Shown here: piece after piece, positions 54,443-63,469 of the stretch
Layout: each line of letters opens with the position of its first letter
Position numbering within the stretch: position 1 is the stretch's first letter
From: Mucilaginibacter cryoferens
GTDB taxonomy: Bacteria; Bacteroidota; Bacteroidia; Sphingobacteriales; Sphingobacteriaceae
Length of the DNA: 64,000 bases
Assembly: GCF_014205845.1 (NCBI RefSeq)
Contig: NZ_JACHCR010000004.1
Location: 124,001 to 188,000 of the forward strand
Reading direction: 5' to 3'
The notes under the pieces: model-generated
What the model saw: the letters and a program-made list of their open reading frames with translations, nothing else
Databases searched by the model: none
What the model was told of the DNA's origin: nothing
Position numbers and translations under genes: made by a program

Positions 54443-55918
54443 ATGTCATCTCATAGTGAATCAATAATAAGGGAGCCGTTAATTACGGGTAAAAATGTCA
54501 CCTACGGTCAGATAACTGACGATGTGTTGCGCCCCGTGGAGAATATGCCAGGTAAGGCCTGGTGGATAGGTTTTAGTGTTGCCTCATTGGGTGCCATGCT
54601 TTGGGTAGTTTCTATAAGCTATACATTCTGGTTCGGAATTGGGTCATGGGGATTAAACAAAACAGTAGGATGGGCCTGGGATATTACCGGTTTCGTATGG
54701 TGGGTAGGTATCGGTCACGCTGGTACGCTTATATCAGCCGTTTTACTCTTGTTCCGTCAAAACTGGCGAAACTCCATTAACAGATCGGCCGAGGCGATGA
54801 CCATCTTCGCGGTAATTTGTGCCGCCACCTATATCGGTGCTCACATGGGCCGTCCATGGATGGCTGTTTACTCATTGCCTTTACCAAATCAATACGGATC
54901 GTTATGGGTAAACTGGAACTCTCCGCTTATCTGGGACGTATTTGCGATCTCAACTTACTTCTCGGTTTCATTGGTGTTCTGGTATACAGGTTTATTGCCC
55001 GATATCGCTACCATCCGTGACCGTGCTACAGGTGTTCGTCGTCGTATCTATTCAGTACTGTCATTCGGATGGACCGGCTCTGTTAAAACCTGGCAACGTT
55101 TCGAGACTGTGTCATTGATTTTGGCAGGTGTCTCAACGCCACTGGTATTATCCGTGCACACCATTGTATCAATGGACTTTGCAACATCACTGGAACCAGG
55201 ATGGCATACTACTATCTTCCCTCCATATTTCGTTGCGGGAGCTATCTTCTCTGGTTTCGCGATGGTACAAACACTATTGCTGGTTACCAGGAAAGTATTA
55301 GGCCTTGAAAACTACATCACGATGTTTCACATCGAATCGATGAATAAGATCATTCTTGTAACCGGTTCAATTGTAGGTGTAGCTTACCTTACAGAGTTCT
55401 TTATCGCTTACTACTCTGGTGGCGAATATGAGCAGTATACATTCTTAAACAGGTTTGTTGGTCCGTACTGGTGGGCAGGTTGTATGATGTATGGCTGTAA
55501 CGTGTTAATGACGCAGTTAATGTGGTCTAAAAAAATACGTACCAACATCGCTATTTCATGGGTACTATCTTTGGTAGTAAACGTAGGTATGTGGTTTGAG
55601 CGTTTTGTGATCATCGTTGTATCATTACACCGCGACTATATCCCTTCAAGCTGGGCTATGTTTTATCCTACCTGGGTTGATGTAGGTGTGTTTGTAGGTT
55701 CGATAGGTTTATTCTTTACCATGTTCCTTTTATTTATCAGGGTACTACCTGCGGTTGCAATGGCCGAAGTGAAACTTATCCTGAAAACTTCAAGTGAGCA
55801 AGCCAAGAAAAAATTAATTGACGCAGGCCATCTGAACGAGGCCGATGTAGATTTCTACAAACAGTCGTTGATCAAGTTTGATAGTGTTGACCAATCCGAA
55901 TACGAAAAAGTACAATAA
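54443..55918 (+). CDS. actC: alternative complex III subunit ActC, NrfD/PsrC-like quinol-binding protein
   Basis: 491-residue membrane protein with about ten helices, NrfD/PsrC family. It contains the quinol-binding site of the complex and may take part in proton translocation. Typical segments: WWIGFSVASLGAMLWV near the start, GWAWDITGFVWWVGIGHAGTL, and FFIAYYSGGEYEQYTF. A polar tail follows the last helix. It lies 27 nt after actB and 3 nt before actD. Confidence 0.95.
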   Translation: MSSHSESIIREPLITGKNVTYGQITDDVLRPVENMPGKAWWIGFSVASLGAMLWVVSISYTFWFGIGSWGLNKTVGWAWDITGFVWWVGIGHAGTLISAVLLLFRQNWRNSINRSAEAMTIFAVICAATYIGAHMGRPWMAVYSLPLPNQYGSLWVNWNSPLIWDVFAISTYFSVSLVFWYTGLLPDIATIRDRATGVRRRIYSVLSFGWTGSVKTWQRFETVSLILAGVSTPLVLSVHTIVSMDFATSLEPGWHTTIFPPYFVAGAIFSGFAMVQTLLLVTRKVLGLENYITMFHIESMNKIILVTGSIVGVAYLTEFFIAYYSGGEYEQYTFLNRFVGPYWWAGCMMYGCNVLMTQLMWSKKIRTNIAISWVLSLVVNVGMWFERFVIIVVSLHRDYIPSSWAMFYPTWVDVGVFVGSIGLFFTMFLLFIRVLPAVAMAEVKLILKTSSEQAKKKLIDAGHLNEADVDFYKQSLIKFDSVDQSEYEKVQ

Positions 55919-55921
55919 CAA

Positions 55922-56458
55922 ATGAGCAGTACAAAATATATATTAGGCATTTTTGATGATCCCGATGATCTGATGCACGGGATTGATAAGCTACAGAAAA
56001 ATAGCGTACCTATTTATGATGTTTATTCTCCTTGTCCTATCCATGGTATTGATGCTAAATTGGGCATAAAGGATTCACGTTTAGGTTACGCAGCATTTAT
56101 GTTTGGCTGTTTAGGAGGTAGTATCATGTTCAGCATGGTTTATTATATGCTCACCCATGACTGGCCAATGAACATAGGTGGTAAAAACTTTTTCCCTATC
56201 CCAAATTTTGTACCGGTAACTTTTGAGTGGACGGTACTATGGACATCGTTTGGTATGACATTTACTTTCTTTTTTGCCACGCACCTTTTCCCGGGACGTG
56301 CACCAAGAGTAATGGATTTGCGCGCTACCAACGATAAATTTGTTATCGCCATTGACGCTAAAGGTAATACGCCACACGCTGATATAACCGATATATTAAA
56401 AGAAGCAGGAGCTGTAGAAGTTAAGCATAACGACAGAAAATATGTTAGCTATGAATAA
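55922..56458 (+). CDS. actD: alternative complex III subunit ActD (DUF3341)
   Basis: 178-residue DUF3341 protein. A soluble N-terminal domain (ILGIFDDPDDLMHGIDKLQ, VYSPCPIHGID) is followed by two membrane helices (about 62-80 and 105-121) and a short cytoplasmic tail. Structural subunit without cofactors. Its stop codon overlaps the start of actE (ATGAATAA), so the two are translationally coupled. Confidence 0.93.
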   Translation: MSSTKYILGIFDDPDDLMHGIDKLQKNSVPIYDVYSPCPIHGIDAKLGIKDSRLGYAAFMFGCLGGSIMFSMVYYMLTHDWPMNIGGKNFFPIPNFVPVTFEWTVLWTSFGMTFTFFFATHLFPGRAPRVMDLRATNDKFVIAIDAKGNTPHADITDILKEAGAVEVKHNDRKYVSYE

Positions 56459-57026
56459 ATTTAGATTATTAGGAACAATAGTTATCATTATCGCTGCTTC
56501 GATACTTATAACATCATGCAAAGATAAAAGAAGCACGGGTTGGGAATATGCGCCTAACATGTATGAGCACATCGCTTACGATCCGGATCAAAGGAACGAT
56601 AACTTTAAGGATGGTAAAACCGCGCAGGTACCACCGGCAGGTACTATACCTGTAGGCTTTACCAAGTTTGATTATCCAAACACCAAAGATGGCTATGAGC
56701 TGGCAAGCGTAGAGGTTAAAACTGTAATTGCGCAAACTCAGGCAAATTATGCAGATGGTAAATTACTGTTTGCCCATTTTTGCTCACCATGCCATGGTTT
56801 AAGTGGGCAGGGTGATGGTTTAGTGGTTCAACATGGATACCCACCTCCGCCATCATATTCAAAAGGGCAATCATCACGCGGTGGCGCTATGAAAGATTTA
56901 ACAGACGGTAAAATTTATCATACAATTACTTACGGTGTAAATGCTATGGGGTCATATGCTTCACAGTTAAATCCCGAAGAGCGTTGGAAAGTGATCATGT
57001 ATGTTCACCATTTACAAACTTTATAA
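56451..57026 (+). CDS. actE: alternative complex III subunit ActE, monoheme cytochrome c lipoprotein
   Basis: About 191 residues from ATG 56451 (MNKFRLLGTIVIIIAAS), which overlaps the actD stop; the in-frame ATG at 56442 is less likely because it would put extra residues before the lipoprotein signal. Lipobox ILITSC, so membrane-anchored in the periplasm. One heme site, CSPCHGLSGQGDG, in the second half, with Met in YGVNAMGSYASQL as possible sixth ligand. It should carry electrons from ActA to the oxidase. Confidence 0.92.
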   Translation: MNKFRLLGTIVIIIAASILITSCKDKRSTGWEYAPNMYEHIAYDPDQRNDNFKDGKTAQVPPAGTIPVGFTKFDYPNTKDGYELASVEVKTVIAQTQANYADGKLLFAHFCSPCHGLSGQGDGLVVQHGYPPPPSYSKGQSSRGGAMKDLTDGKIYHTITYGVNAMGSYASQLNPEERWKVIMYVHHLQTL

Positions 57027-57038
57027 GAATAAAATTGA

Positions 57039-58301
57039 ATGAGCACTCATAATAGTTTTGACGAGCAATTTGAATTTACCGGTAAGGTAAAAACACTTAG
57101 CCTCGCTGCAATAGCGATCGGGGTTATAACCATAGTTATCGGGTTTTTAATGGATGGCGAACGTACATTTGCAAATTTATTGCTAATGGGTTATTACTTC
57201 GCATGTGTTTGTATGGCCGGGGTATTTTTCTGTGCATTGCAGTATGTATCGCAGGCAGGATGGTCTGCATCGTTACTACGTGTACCACAGGCTTTCGGAA
57301 AGGTATTGCCAATAGCAGGCATTATTTTATTAGTTATTATTGTTGCGGGTTTATCTCTTACCCATAATACAGATATAGAGGGCAAACAGGTTGTTGCACC
57401 TTATTTATACAAATTATGGGCTATTAAAGGGGTTACTGTACCCGGCAACGCTAACTATAACGCAATTATTGCCGGTAAATCGGGTTATTTAAACGAGACC
57501 TTCTATCTTATCCGTATGGTAGGTTATCTTGCCGCTTACTCGTTTTTCGGTTGGTTATTAAATAAGTATTCAGAAACAGAAGATGAGCTGGGTACGGTTT
57601 TCTATTACAGCAAAAGTTTTACCGTTTCTGCAGCATTCCTGGTAATATTTGGTTTTACCACTCCATTGTTTTCTTTTGATGTAATTATGTCACTGGAAGC
57701 TCATTGGTTTTCAACTATGTTTGGTTGGTATAACTTTGCTGCCATGTGGGTAAGCTGCCTGTCTATAATAACACTTACGCTTATTTATTTAAGGCAAGGT
57801 GGATATATGAAGTGGGTAACTCAAGATCACCTGCATAGCTTAGGACAGCTGATGTTCGGCTTTTCTATATTTTGGACCTACGTTTGGTTTGCCCAGTTTT
57901 TACTGGTGTACTACGCTAACATACCCGAGGAGTCTGTTTACTTCTTAAGAAGGTGGGAGCCCGAGTTTAAACCATGGTTTTGGTTAAACATTGTGATTAA
58001 CTTTTTGGCGCCTTTGCTGATCATTATGTCACGCGACTCTAAGCGTAGCACCACTGTGTTAAAAGCTACCTGTATCATTTTAATCTGCGGCCATTGGCTT
58101 GATTATTTTGTAATGATAATGCCAGGTACTGTAGGCCCTCAAAAAGAATGGTATTTAGAAATTGGTCCTATTGAGTTAGGTGTTTTTGCAGGTTTTGCAG
58201 GTCTGTTTGTATTTTTGGTGATGAACGCTTTGAGCAGATTCAAATCTACCATCCCTAAAAATCATCCATTCTTACAGGAGAGCCTTCATCATCACATATA
58301 A
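57039..58301 (+). CDS. actF: alternative complex III subunit ActF
   Basis: 420-residue integral membrane protein, about ten helices, a paralogue of ActC in the complex but lacking a proven quinol site. Segments visible: LLMGYYFACVCMAGVFFCALQ, SFDVIMSLEAHWFSTMFGWYNFA and FSIFWTYVWFAQFLLVYYANIPEE, the last a family hallmark. 12 nt after actE; the C-terminus ends in SLHHHI. Confidence 0.93.
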   Translation: MSTHNSFDEQFEFTGKVKTLSLAAIAIGVITIVIGFLMDGERTFANLLLMGYYFACVCMAGVFFCALQYVSQAGWSASLLRVPQAFGKVLPIAGIILLVIIVAGLSLTHNTDIEGKQVVAPYLYKLWAIKGVTVPGNANYNAIIAGKSGYLNETFYLIRMVGYLAAYSFFGWLLNKYSETEDELGTVFYYSKSFTVSAAFLVIFGFTTPLFSFDVIMSLEAHWFSTMFGWYNFAAMWVSCLSIITLTLIYLRQGGYMKWVTQDHLHSLGQLMFGFSIFWTYVWFAQFLLVYYANIPEESVYFLRRWEPEFKPWFWLNIVINFLAPLLIIMSRDSKRSTTVLKATCIILICGHWLDYFVMIMPGTVGPQKEWYLEIGPIELGVFAGFAGLFVFLVMNALSRFKSTIPKNHPFLQESLHHHI

Positions 58302-58308
58302 TAATTGT

Positions 58309-58316
58309 TATTTTTG
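58309..58316 (+). promoter_or_regulatory. possible internal -7 box before coxB
   Basis: TATTTTTG matches TAnnTTTG in the 47-nt gap between actF and coxB, 32 nt before the ATG. It may give extra transcription of the oxidase genes; no -33 is seen. Confidence 0.35.
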
Positions 58317-58348
58317 CATCAAATACAGAATACCAAACAAACATTAAA

Positions 58349-59533
58349 ATGGCATTCAAAAAATTAATAAATTCTAAAACTATACTATCGTTTTTCGCGG
58401 CGTTTATGCTTTTTGGCACAAACCTGCTGATGGCGCAAACAACACCAGGCGCAACCGGTGCGGGCGAAGATGCCAACCAGGTTAACTGGACGGGCGTTGC
58501 CTATTATGTGCTGCTATTTTTCCTGATATGCCTTGGTATAGCCGCAGTAGGCAAAATTTTAAAGATCTACGATCTGAGCCTTAAAATTCAGGGTAAAAAA
58601 GGCCTTAAATGGAACAATGTAATGGGCGTTATCTGCCTTGTTTTCCTTTTGGCAGGTTTATATGGTGCTTACTGGTCATTTACTGTTCAGGGCAGCATGA
58701 CCTTACCAGAGGCTGCGTCTGTACATGGTGTTAAAGTTGACGAGATGTTTACCCTTACTACGGTATTAACCATGTTCGTTTTCTTTGTTACCCAGATATT
58801 GCTGTTTGGCTTTTTGTTTAAATACCGTCACTCTGATAAACGTCGTGCACATTTCCTTCCGCACGATAATACCATTGAAAAGATCTGGACTATTGTACCT
58901 GCTGTTGTATTAACTATCCTGGTGGTGTTTGGGTTTTTTACCTGGCAGTCAATTATGGATACGCAACAGGTAAAAGGCGATATTAATATAGATATTACCG
59001 GCCATCAGTTTGCATGGGAATTACGTTACCCTGGTAAAGATGGTAAATTGGGTCCTAAAAACTTTAAGCTTACAACAGCTTCAAATAAACTGGGTGTTGA
59101 TTTTACCAAGAAAAGTAGTTTTGATGATCTTTCGGCCGATACCATGTACTTGCCGGTTAATAAAGCTATTAGGTTAAACATAGAGGCCCAGGATGTTATC
59201 CATAGCGTTTATATGCCACACTTCAGGGTTCAGCTTAACGCGGTACCCGGATTACCTACCTTTTTTAAATTTACCCCAACTATTACGACTGCGCAAATGC
59301 GCAGCAGGTTAAACGACCCTACATTTGAGTACTTAGTGTACTGTAACAAAATATGCGGCGGCGGGCACTACAACATGCAAAAAGTTGTACGTGTGGTAAC
59401 TGAAGCCGAATACCAGACATGGTTATTACACCAAAAACCTTACTTAACAGATGGTTTAAGGAAGGAATTGCATTTCGCAGCTGCGGAACCGCAAAAAACA
59501 GTGTCTCAAAATAGGTTAGCGTTAAATAATTAA
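58349..59533 (+). CDS. coxB: cytochrome c oxidase subunit II
   Basis: 394 residues. A signal or first helix (about 8-30) and two further membrane segments (about 46-66 and 84-105, then 130-155) precede a cupredoxin domain at about 200-375. The CuA centre is YCNKICGGGHYNM (two Cys, His, Met), with an upstream His in HSVYMPHFRVQLNAVPG. It receives electrons from cytochrome c for subunit I. No C-terminal fused heme c domain is present. 47 nt after actF. Confidence 0.94.
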   Translation: MAFKKLINSKTILSFFAAFMLFGTNLLMAQTTPGATGAGEDANQVNWTGVAYYVLLFFLICLGIAAVGKILKIYDLSLKIQGKKGLKWNNVMGVICLVFLLAGLYGAYWSFTVQGSMTLPEAASVHGVKVDEMFTLTTVLTMFVFFVTQILLFGFLFKYRHSDKRRAHFLPHDNTIEKIWTIVPAVVLTILVVFGFFTWQSIMDTQQVKGDINIDITGHQFAWELRYPGKDGKLGPKNFKLTTASNKLGVDFTKKSSFDDLSADTMYLPVNKAIRLNIEAQDVIHSVYMPHFRVQLNAVPGLPTFFKFTPTITTAQMRSRLNDPTFEYLVYCNKICGGGHYNMQKVVRVVTEAEYQTWLLHQKPYLTDGLRKELHFAAAEPQKTVSQNRLALNN

Positions 59534-59549
59534 TATAAGATAAGCGATT

Positions 59550-61439
59550 ATGTCAACAGTAGCAGTTCACGATCACGGAGTAGCACATCACGACGAGCAC
59601 GGTCACGAACACCACCATAACGAAACTTTCGTGTCTAAATACATATTTAGCATGGACCATAAGATGATCGGCAAGCAATTCCTGATAACAGGTATTACTA
59701 TGGCGGTTATCGCAATGATTTTATCCATTCTTTTCAGGATTCAGCTTGCTTACCCTGATAAAACTTTTCCTTTACTAACTACTTTACTGGGTCACTTTGC
59801 ACCTAACGGACGTATCAGTACAGAGTTTTACCTGTCGTTGGTTACCATTCACGGTACCATCATGGTGTTCTTTGTGTTAACAGCCGGTTTAAGCGGTACC
59901 TTTGCCAACTTATTGATCCCATTGCAAATTGGTGCACGTGATATGGCTTCGCCTTTCATGAACATGCTATCGTATTGGTTCTTCTTTTTGGCCAGTGTGG
60001 TTATGTTATCCTCATTTTTTGTACAAAGCGGCCCGGCCAGCGGTGGCTGGACAATTTACCCACCACTATCTGCGTTGCCAAAAGCGATGCCGGGTTCTGG
60101 TGAAGGTATGACCTTGTGGTTGATCAGTATGGTACTGTTTGTTGCATCATCATTAATGGGTGGTATCAACTACGTAAGTACAATATTAAACATGCGTACA
60201 AAAGGTATGGATCTTTGGAAAATGCCTTTAACTATCTGGGCTTTGTTCCTTACCGCTGTATTAGGTATCCTTGCATTCCCTGTACTTGTTGCGGGTGTTG
60301 TATTGCTGATATTTGACCGTAGCTTTGGTACCAGCTTCTATTTATCTGATATTGTATTGAACGGTGTACAACAACCTTATGAAGGTGGTAGCCCAATCCT
60401 GTTCCAGCACTTATTCTGGTTCTTGGGTCACCCCGAAGTTTACATTGTAATTATGCCTGCGATGGGTATCTCGTCAGAGATTATGTCTGTAAACTCACGT
60501 AAACCAATCTTTGGTTACCATGCAATGGTTTACTCACTTATCGGTATCACTGTATTATCATTTATAGTGTGGGGTCACCACATGTTTGTAACCGGTATGA
60601 ATCCGTTTTTGGGTGGTGTGTTTATGATCACTACACTAATCATCGCGGTTCCATCGGCTGTAAAAACATTTAACTGGCTGGCAACACTGTGGCGCGGTAA
60701 CATCAGGTTTACACCTGCTATGCTGTTTGCTATCGGGATGGTTTCGTTCTTTATCTCGGGTGGTTTAACAGGTATCTTCCTGGGTAATGCTGCGCTTGAT
60801 ATCAACTTACACGATACTTATTTTGTTGTTGCCCACTTCCACCTGGTAATGGGTTCGGCAGCTATATTTGGTATGCTTGCCGGTGTTTACCATTGGTTCC
60901 CTAAAATGTTTGGTAGACTAATGGATGAGAAATTGGGTTACCTGCACTTTTGGTTAACTTTCATCGGTGCTTACCTGGTATTCTTCCCAATGCACTTTAT
61001 GGGTCTGGATGGTGTTCCTCGTCGTTACTACGCGTTTACCGAGTTTGCTTCGATGCAAAAATGGTTAACCATCAATACATTTATTACATGGGCAGCTATC
61101 ATGGCAGCTTTAGCACAGGTTGCATTCCTGTATAACTTTGTGGTATCTATTTTTGCAGGTAAAAAAACCACGCAAAATCCATGGGAATCAAATACCCTGG
61201 AGTGGACTACACCGGTAGAGCACTTACATGGTAACTGGCCTGGAGAGATCCCAACTGTTTATCGTTGGCCATATGATTATAGCAAGCCAGGTGCAGAGGA
61301 GGATTTTATCCCGCAAACGGTTCCTTTTTCACAAACCATGAGCTCTAATCTTCCACACGATTTTGAAGATAATCCAGCTGGTTTGGCCGAACTGAATAGA
61401 TTTAAAAGTACGCTGAAAGCCGAAGAAAAAGTAAAATAA
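59550..61439 (+). CDS. coxA: cytochrome c oxidase subunit I
   Basis: Catalytic subunit of an A-type heme-copper oxidase; reduces oxygen to water and pumps protons. 629 residues, twelve or more helices. Ligands visible: TIHGTIMVFFVLTAGL (low-spin heme His), WFLGHPEVYIVIMPAMG (CuB His and the cross-linked Tyr; Glu of GHPEVY as in A1 oxidases), WGHHMFVTGM (two CuB His) and HDTYFVVAHFHLVMGSA (heme ligands). A His-rich N-terminus (AVHDHGVAHHDEHGHEHHH) precedes the first helix, perhaps metal-binding. It follows coxB by 16 nt. Confidence 0.97.
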   Translation: MSTVAVHDHGVAHHDEHGHEHHHNETFVSKYIFSMDHKMIGKQFLITGITMAVIAMILSILFRIQLAYPDKTFPLLTTLLGHFAPNGRISTEFYLSLVTIHGTIMVFFVLTAGLSGTFANLLIPLQIGARDMASPFMNMLSYWFFFLASVVMLSSFFVQSGPASGGWTIYPPLSALPKAMPGSGEGMTLWLISMVLFVASSLMGGINYVSTILNMRTKGMDLWKMPLTIWALFLTAVLGILAFPVLVAGVVLLIFDRSFGTSFYLSDIVLNGVQQPYEGGSPILFQHLFWFLGHPEVYIVIMPAMGISSEIMSVNSRKPIFGYHAMVYSLIGITVLSFIVWGHHMFVTGMNPFLGGVFMITTLIIAVPSAVKTFNWLATLWRGNIRFTPAMLFAIGMVSFFISGGLTGIFLGNAALDINLHDTYFVVAHFHLVMGSAAIFGMLAGVYHWFPKMFGRLMDEKLGYLHFWLTFIGAYLVFFPMHFMGLDGVPRRYYAFTEFASMQKWLTINTFITWAAIMAALAQVAFLYNFVVSIFAGKKTTQNPWESNTLEWTTPVEHLHGNWPGEIPTVYRWPYDYSKPGAEEDFIPQTVPFSQTMSSNLPHDFEDNPAGLAELNRFKSTLKAEEKVK

Positions 61440-61447
61440 CTTTCTAA

Positions 61448-61501
61448 TTTGAAAATTTGAGAATTTGAAAATTTGAAAACACCAATCTTCAAATTCTCAA
61501 A
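61448..61501. repeat. AATTTGAGAATTTGAA inverted repeat between coxA and ctaA
   Basis: TTTGAGAATTTGAA (61456-61469) and its exact complement TTCAAATTCTCAAA (61488-61501), part of a microrepeat series of AATTTGAAA/AATTTGAGA words. It sits in the 85-nt gap before ctaA and could act as a stem-loop that tunes downstream expression. Confidence 0.6.
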
Positions 61502-61524
61502 TTCTCAGATCATCAAATTGATAA

Positions 61525-62586
61525 ATGAGCATAGCCGCATCCAATAAACGATTTCAAAAGATAGGCCTCACAACAATCGTTCTTCTTTTTGTTTTGATAC
61601 TTGCAGGTGGCGTTGTACGCAGTACTGGTTCTGGAATGGGATGCCCCGATTGGCCTAAATGCCTGGGCAGGTACATACCGCCAACTAGTATTAACGATTT
61701 GCCAAAAGACTACAAGCAAAAATATGTTGATCAGCGCTTTGCCAAAAATCAACGCTTTGCAAATGCACTCGATCTTTTCGGTTTTTCAGATCTTGCTAAA
61801 AGAATCCGCGAAGACAGGTCGATTTTGATCCCCGAAGACTTTAATGCCGGCAAAACCTGGACGGAATACGTTAACCGCCTGATAGGCGAAATAACAGGTT
61901 TGTTTCTGCTGGCGTCTACCATTTACGCCTTTAGTTATTGGAAAATGGATAAGCGGATACCCTTGTTAAGCTTATTTAACCTGGTGCTCATCGCTTTTCA
62001 GGCATGGTTGGGCTCCATAGTAGTATCAACTAATTTAGTGGCGTGGATAGTTACCGTACACATGCTGTTGGCTTTGGCTATTTTGGCTTTGTGCATTTAT
62101 ACCTATCATTTGGCCCGGGTTTACGGTAACAATAAGTTAAATACCAGCCCGGCAATTTATATTATCACCTTAATTGCTTTAGCGTTGAGCGTTCTGCAGA
62201 TAACCTTTGGTACCGAGGTGCGCGAGAAAATAGATGCGGTTGCAACACATTTTCAGGGTGGTTACCGCGATAATTGGATAAAGAACGCCGGCGAGATATT
62301 TACCCATCACCGCGATATGGCTATTTTGGTGTTTATTATAAATGTGGCTTTGTATGCATTGGTACGTAAGCGTTTTAACAGGCATTCTATCCATCAGCAG
62401 CTAATGAGCTTTAATTTTTTAATGATCATGCTGCAAATTGTTACAGGTATACTATTATCATATTGGGCACTGCCGCCGGTGGCCCAGGCCGCTCATATTT
62501 TATTGGCAAGTTTAATATTTGGCGCGCAGTTTTATTTGCTGTTGAATTTACACCAGTCGGTTAATGTTAGGGGGCTAAGCAAATGA
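61525..62586 (+). CDS. ctaA: heme A synthase (COX15/CtaA family)
   Basis: Oxidises heme O to heme A for the oxidase. 353 residues, about eight helices. Conserved: GGVVRSTGSGMGCPDWPKCLG with the Cys pair (C40, C46), EYVNRLIGEITG, TVHMLLALAILAL, FTHHRDMAILVF and AQAAHILLASL. Of the four heme-binding His positions, the first is Asn here (N117 in EYVNR instead of the usual EYxHR); the other three are kept. The two ends of ctaA and ctaB overlap by 4 nt (ATGA). Confidence 0.93.
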   Translation: MSIAASNKRFQKIGLTTIVLLFVLILAGGVVRSTGSGMGCPDWPKCLGRYIPPTSINDLPKDYKQKYVDQRFAKNQRFANALDLFGFSDLAKRIREDRSILIPEDFNAGKTWTEYVNRLIGEITGLFLLASTIYAFSYWKMDKRIPLLSLFNLVLIAFQAWLGSIVVSTNLVAWIVTVHMLLALAILALCIYTYHLARVYGNNKLNTSPAIYIITLIALALSVLQITFGTEVREKIDAVATHFQGGYRDNWIKNAGEIFTHHRDMAILVFIINVALYALVRKRFNRHSIHQQLMSFNFLMIMLQIVTGILLSYWALPPVAQAAHILLASLIFGAQFYLLLNLHQSVNVRGLSK

Positions 62587-63464
62587 AATGGAGTGATTAT
62601 TCGAAACTGATTAAATTGAGGCTTACCTTTTTGGTAACCTTTTCGGCCTCTATATCATTTTTAATAGGCAGTATGGCTAATAACCATGCCCACTGGGTAA
62701 ACGGTATTAACTGGTTAAACTGGGTTAAACTTATTATTGGGGGCTTTTTGGTAACATCTGCAGCCAACGGCTTTAACGAGATCATCGAAAAAGACCTGGA
62801 CAAACTGATGAAACGTACTATGGATCGACCGCTTCCATCGGGCAAAATGACCAACGGACAGGCGCTGGTTTTAAGCCTGGGGATGGGTATGGCAGGTACT
62901 TACCTGTTGGGTAGTCTTAACCTGTTAACGGGGCTATTATCGGTATTTTCGATATTACTATACGCCTTTGTTTATACGCCATTAAAGCGCAAATCGCCAA
63001 TTGCTGTATTTGTGGGCGCTATACCAGGTGCGTTGCCACCGCTTATTGGTTATGTAGCCGCGCAACAACATGGCCGTATTGACGAGATCGCATTGATTTT
63101 ATTCGGCATTCAGTTTGTATGGCAGTTTCCGCATTTTTGGGCAATTGCCTGGGTGTTAGATGATGATTATAAGCTGGCTGGTTTCAGGCTGTTGCCTACC
63201 GGGAACCGTAATTTAGGAAGTGCGGTAATTACCTTTATATTTACATTGATATTGGTGCCGGTAAGTTTATTGCCAACTATTTACGGCTACGGTGGTTACT
63301 ATGTAGGAGCCGTATCATTAATCTGTAGCATAATATTTTTATACCAGGCTTATAACCTGTTACGCACGCAGCAAGTAGAAGCAGCCCGTAAACTGATGTT
63401 TGGGTCGTTTATGTATTTGCCAATAGTGCAGCTAATGTTTTTATTTGATTTTATAGGAAAGTGA
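62583..63464 (+). CDS. ctaB: protoheme IX farnesyltransferase (heme O synthase)
   Basis: Farnesylates heme B to heme O, the step before CtaA. 293 residues, UbiA family, about nine helices. Prenyl-diphosphate motifs: NGFNEIIEKDLDKLMKRTM with RPLPSGKM, and the second DD-type motif DDDYKLAGFRLLPTG with the Tyr/Lys/Leu context of CyoE. Family signature VYTPLKRKSPIAVFVGAIPGALPP is present. ATG overlaps the ctaA stop codon. Confidence 0.96.
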   Translation: MKWSDYSKLIKLRLTFLVTFSASISFLIGSMANNHAHWVNGINWLNWVKLIIGGFLVTSAANGFNEIIEKDLDKLMKRTMDRPLPSGKMTNGQALVLSLGMGMAGTYLLGSLNLLTGLLSVFSILLYAFVYTPLKRKSPIAVFVGAIPGALPPLIGYVAAQQHGRIDEIALILFGIQFVWQFPHFWAIAWVLDDDYKLAGFRLLPTGNRNLGSAVITFIFTLILVPVSLLPTIYGYGGYYVGAVSLICSIIFLYQAYNLLRTQQVEAARKLMFGSFMYLPIVQLMFLFDFIGK

Positions 63465-63469
63465 AAGTA

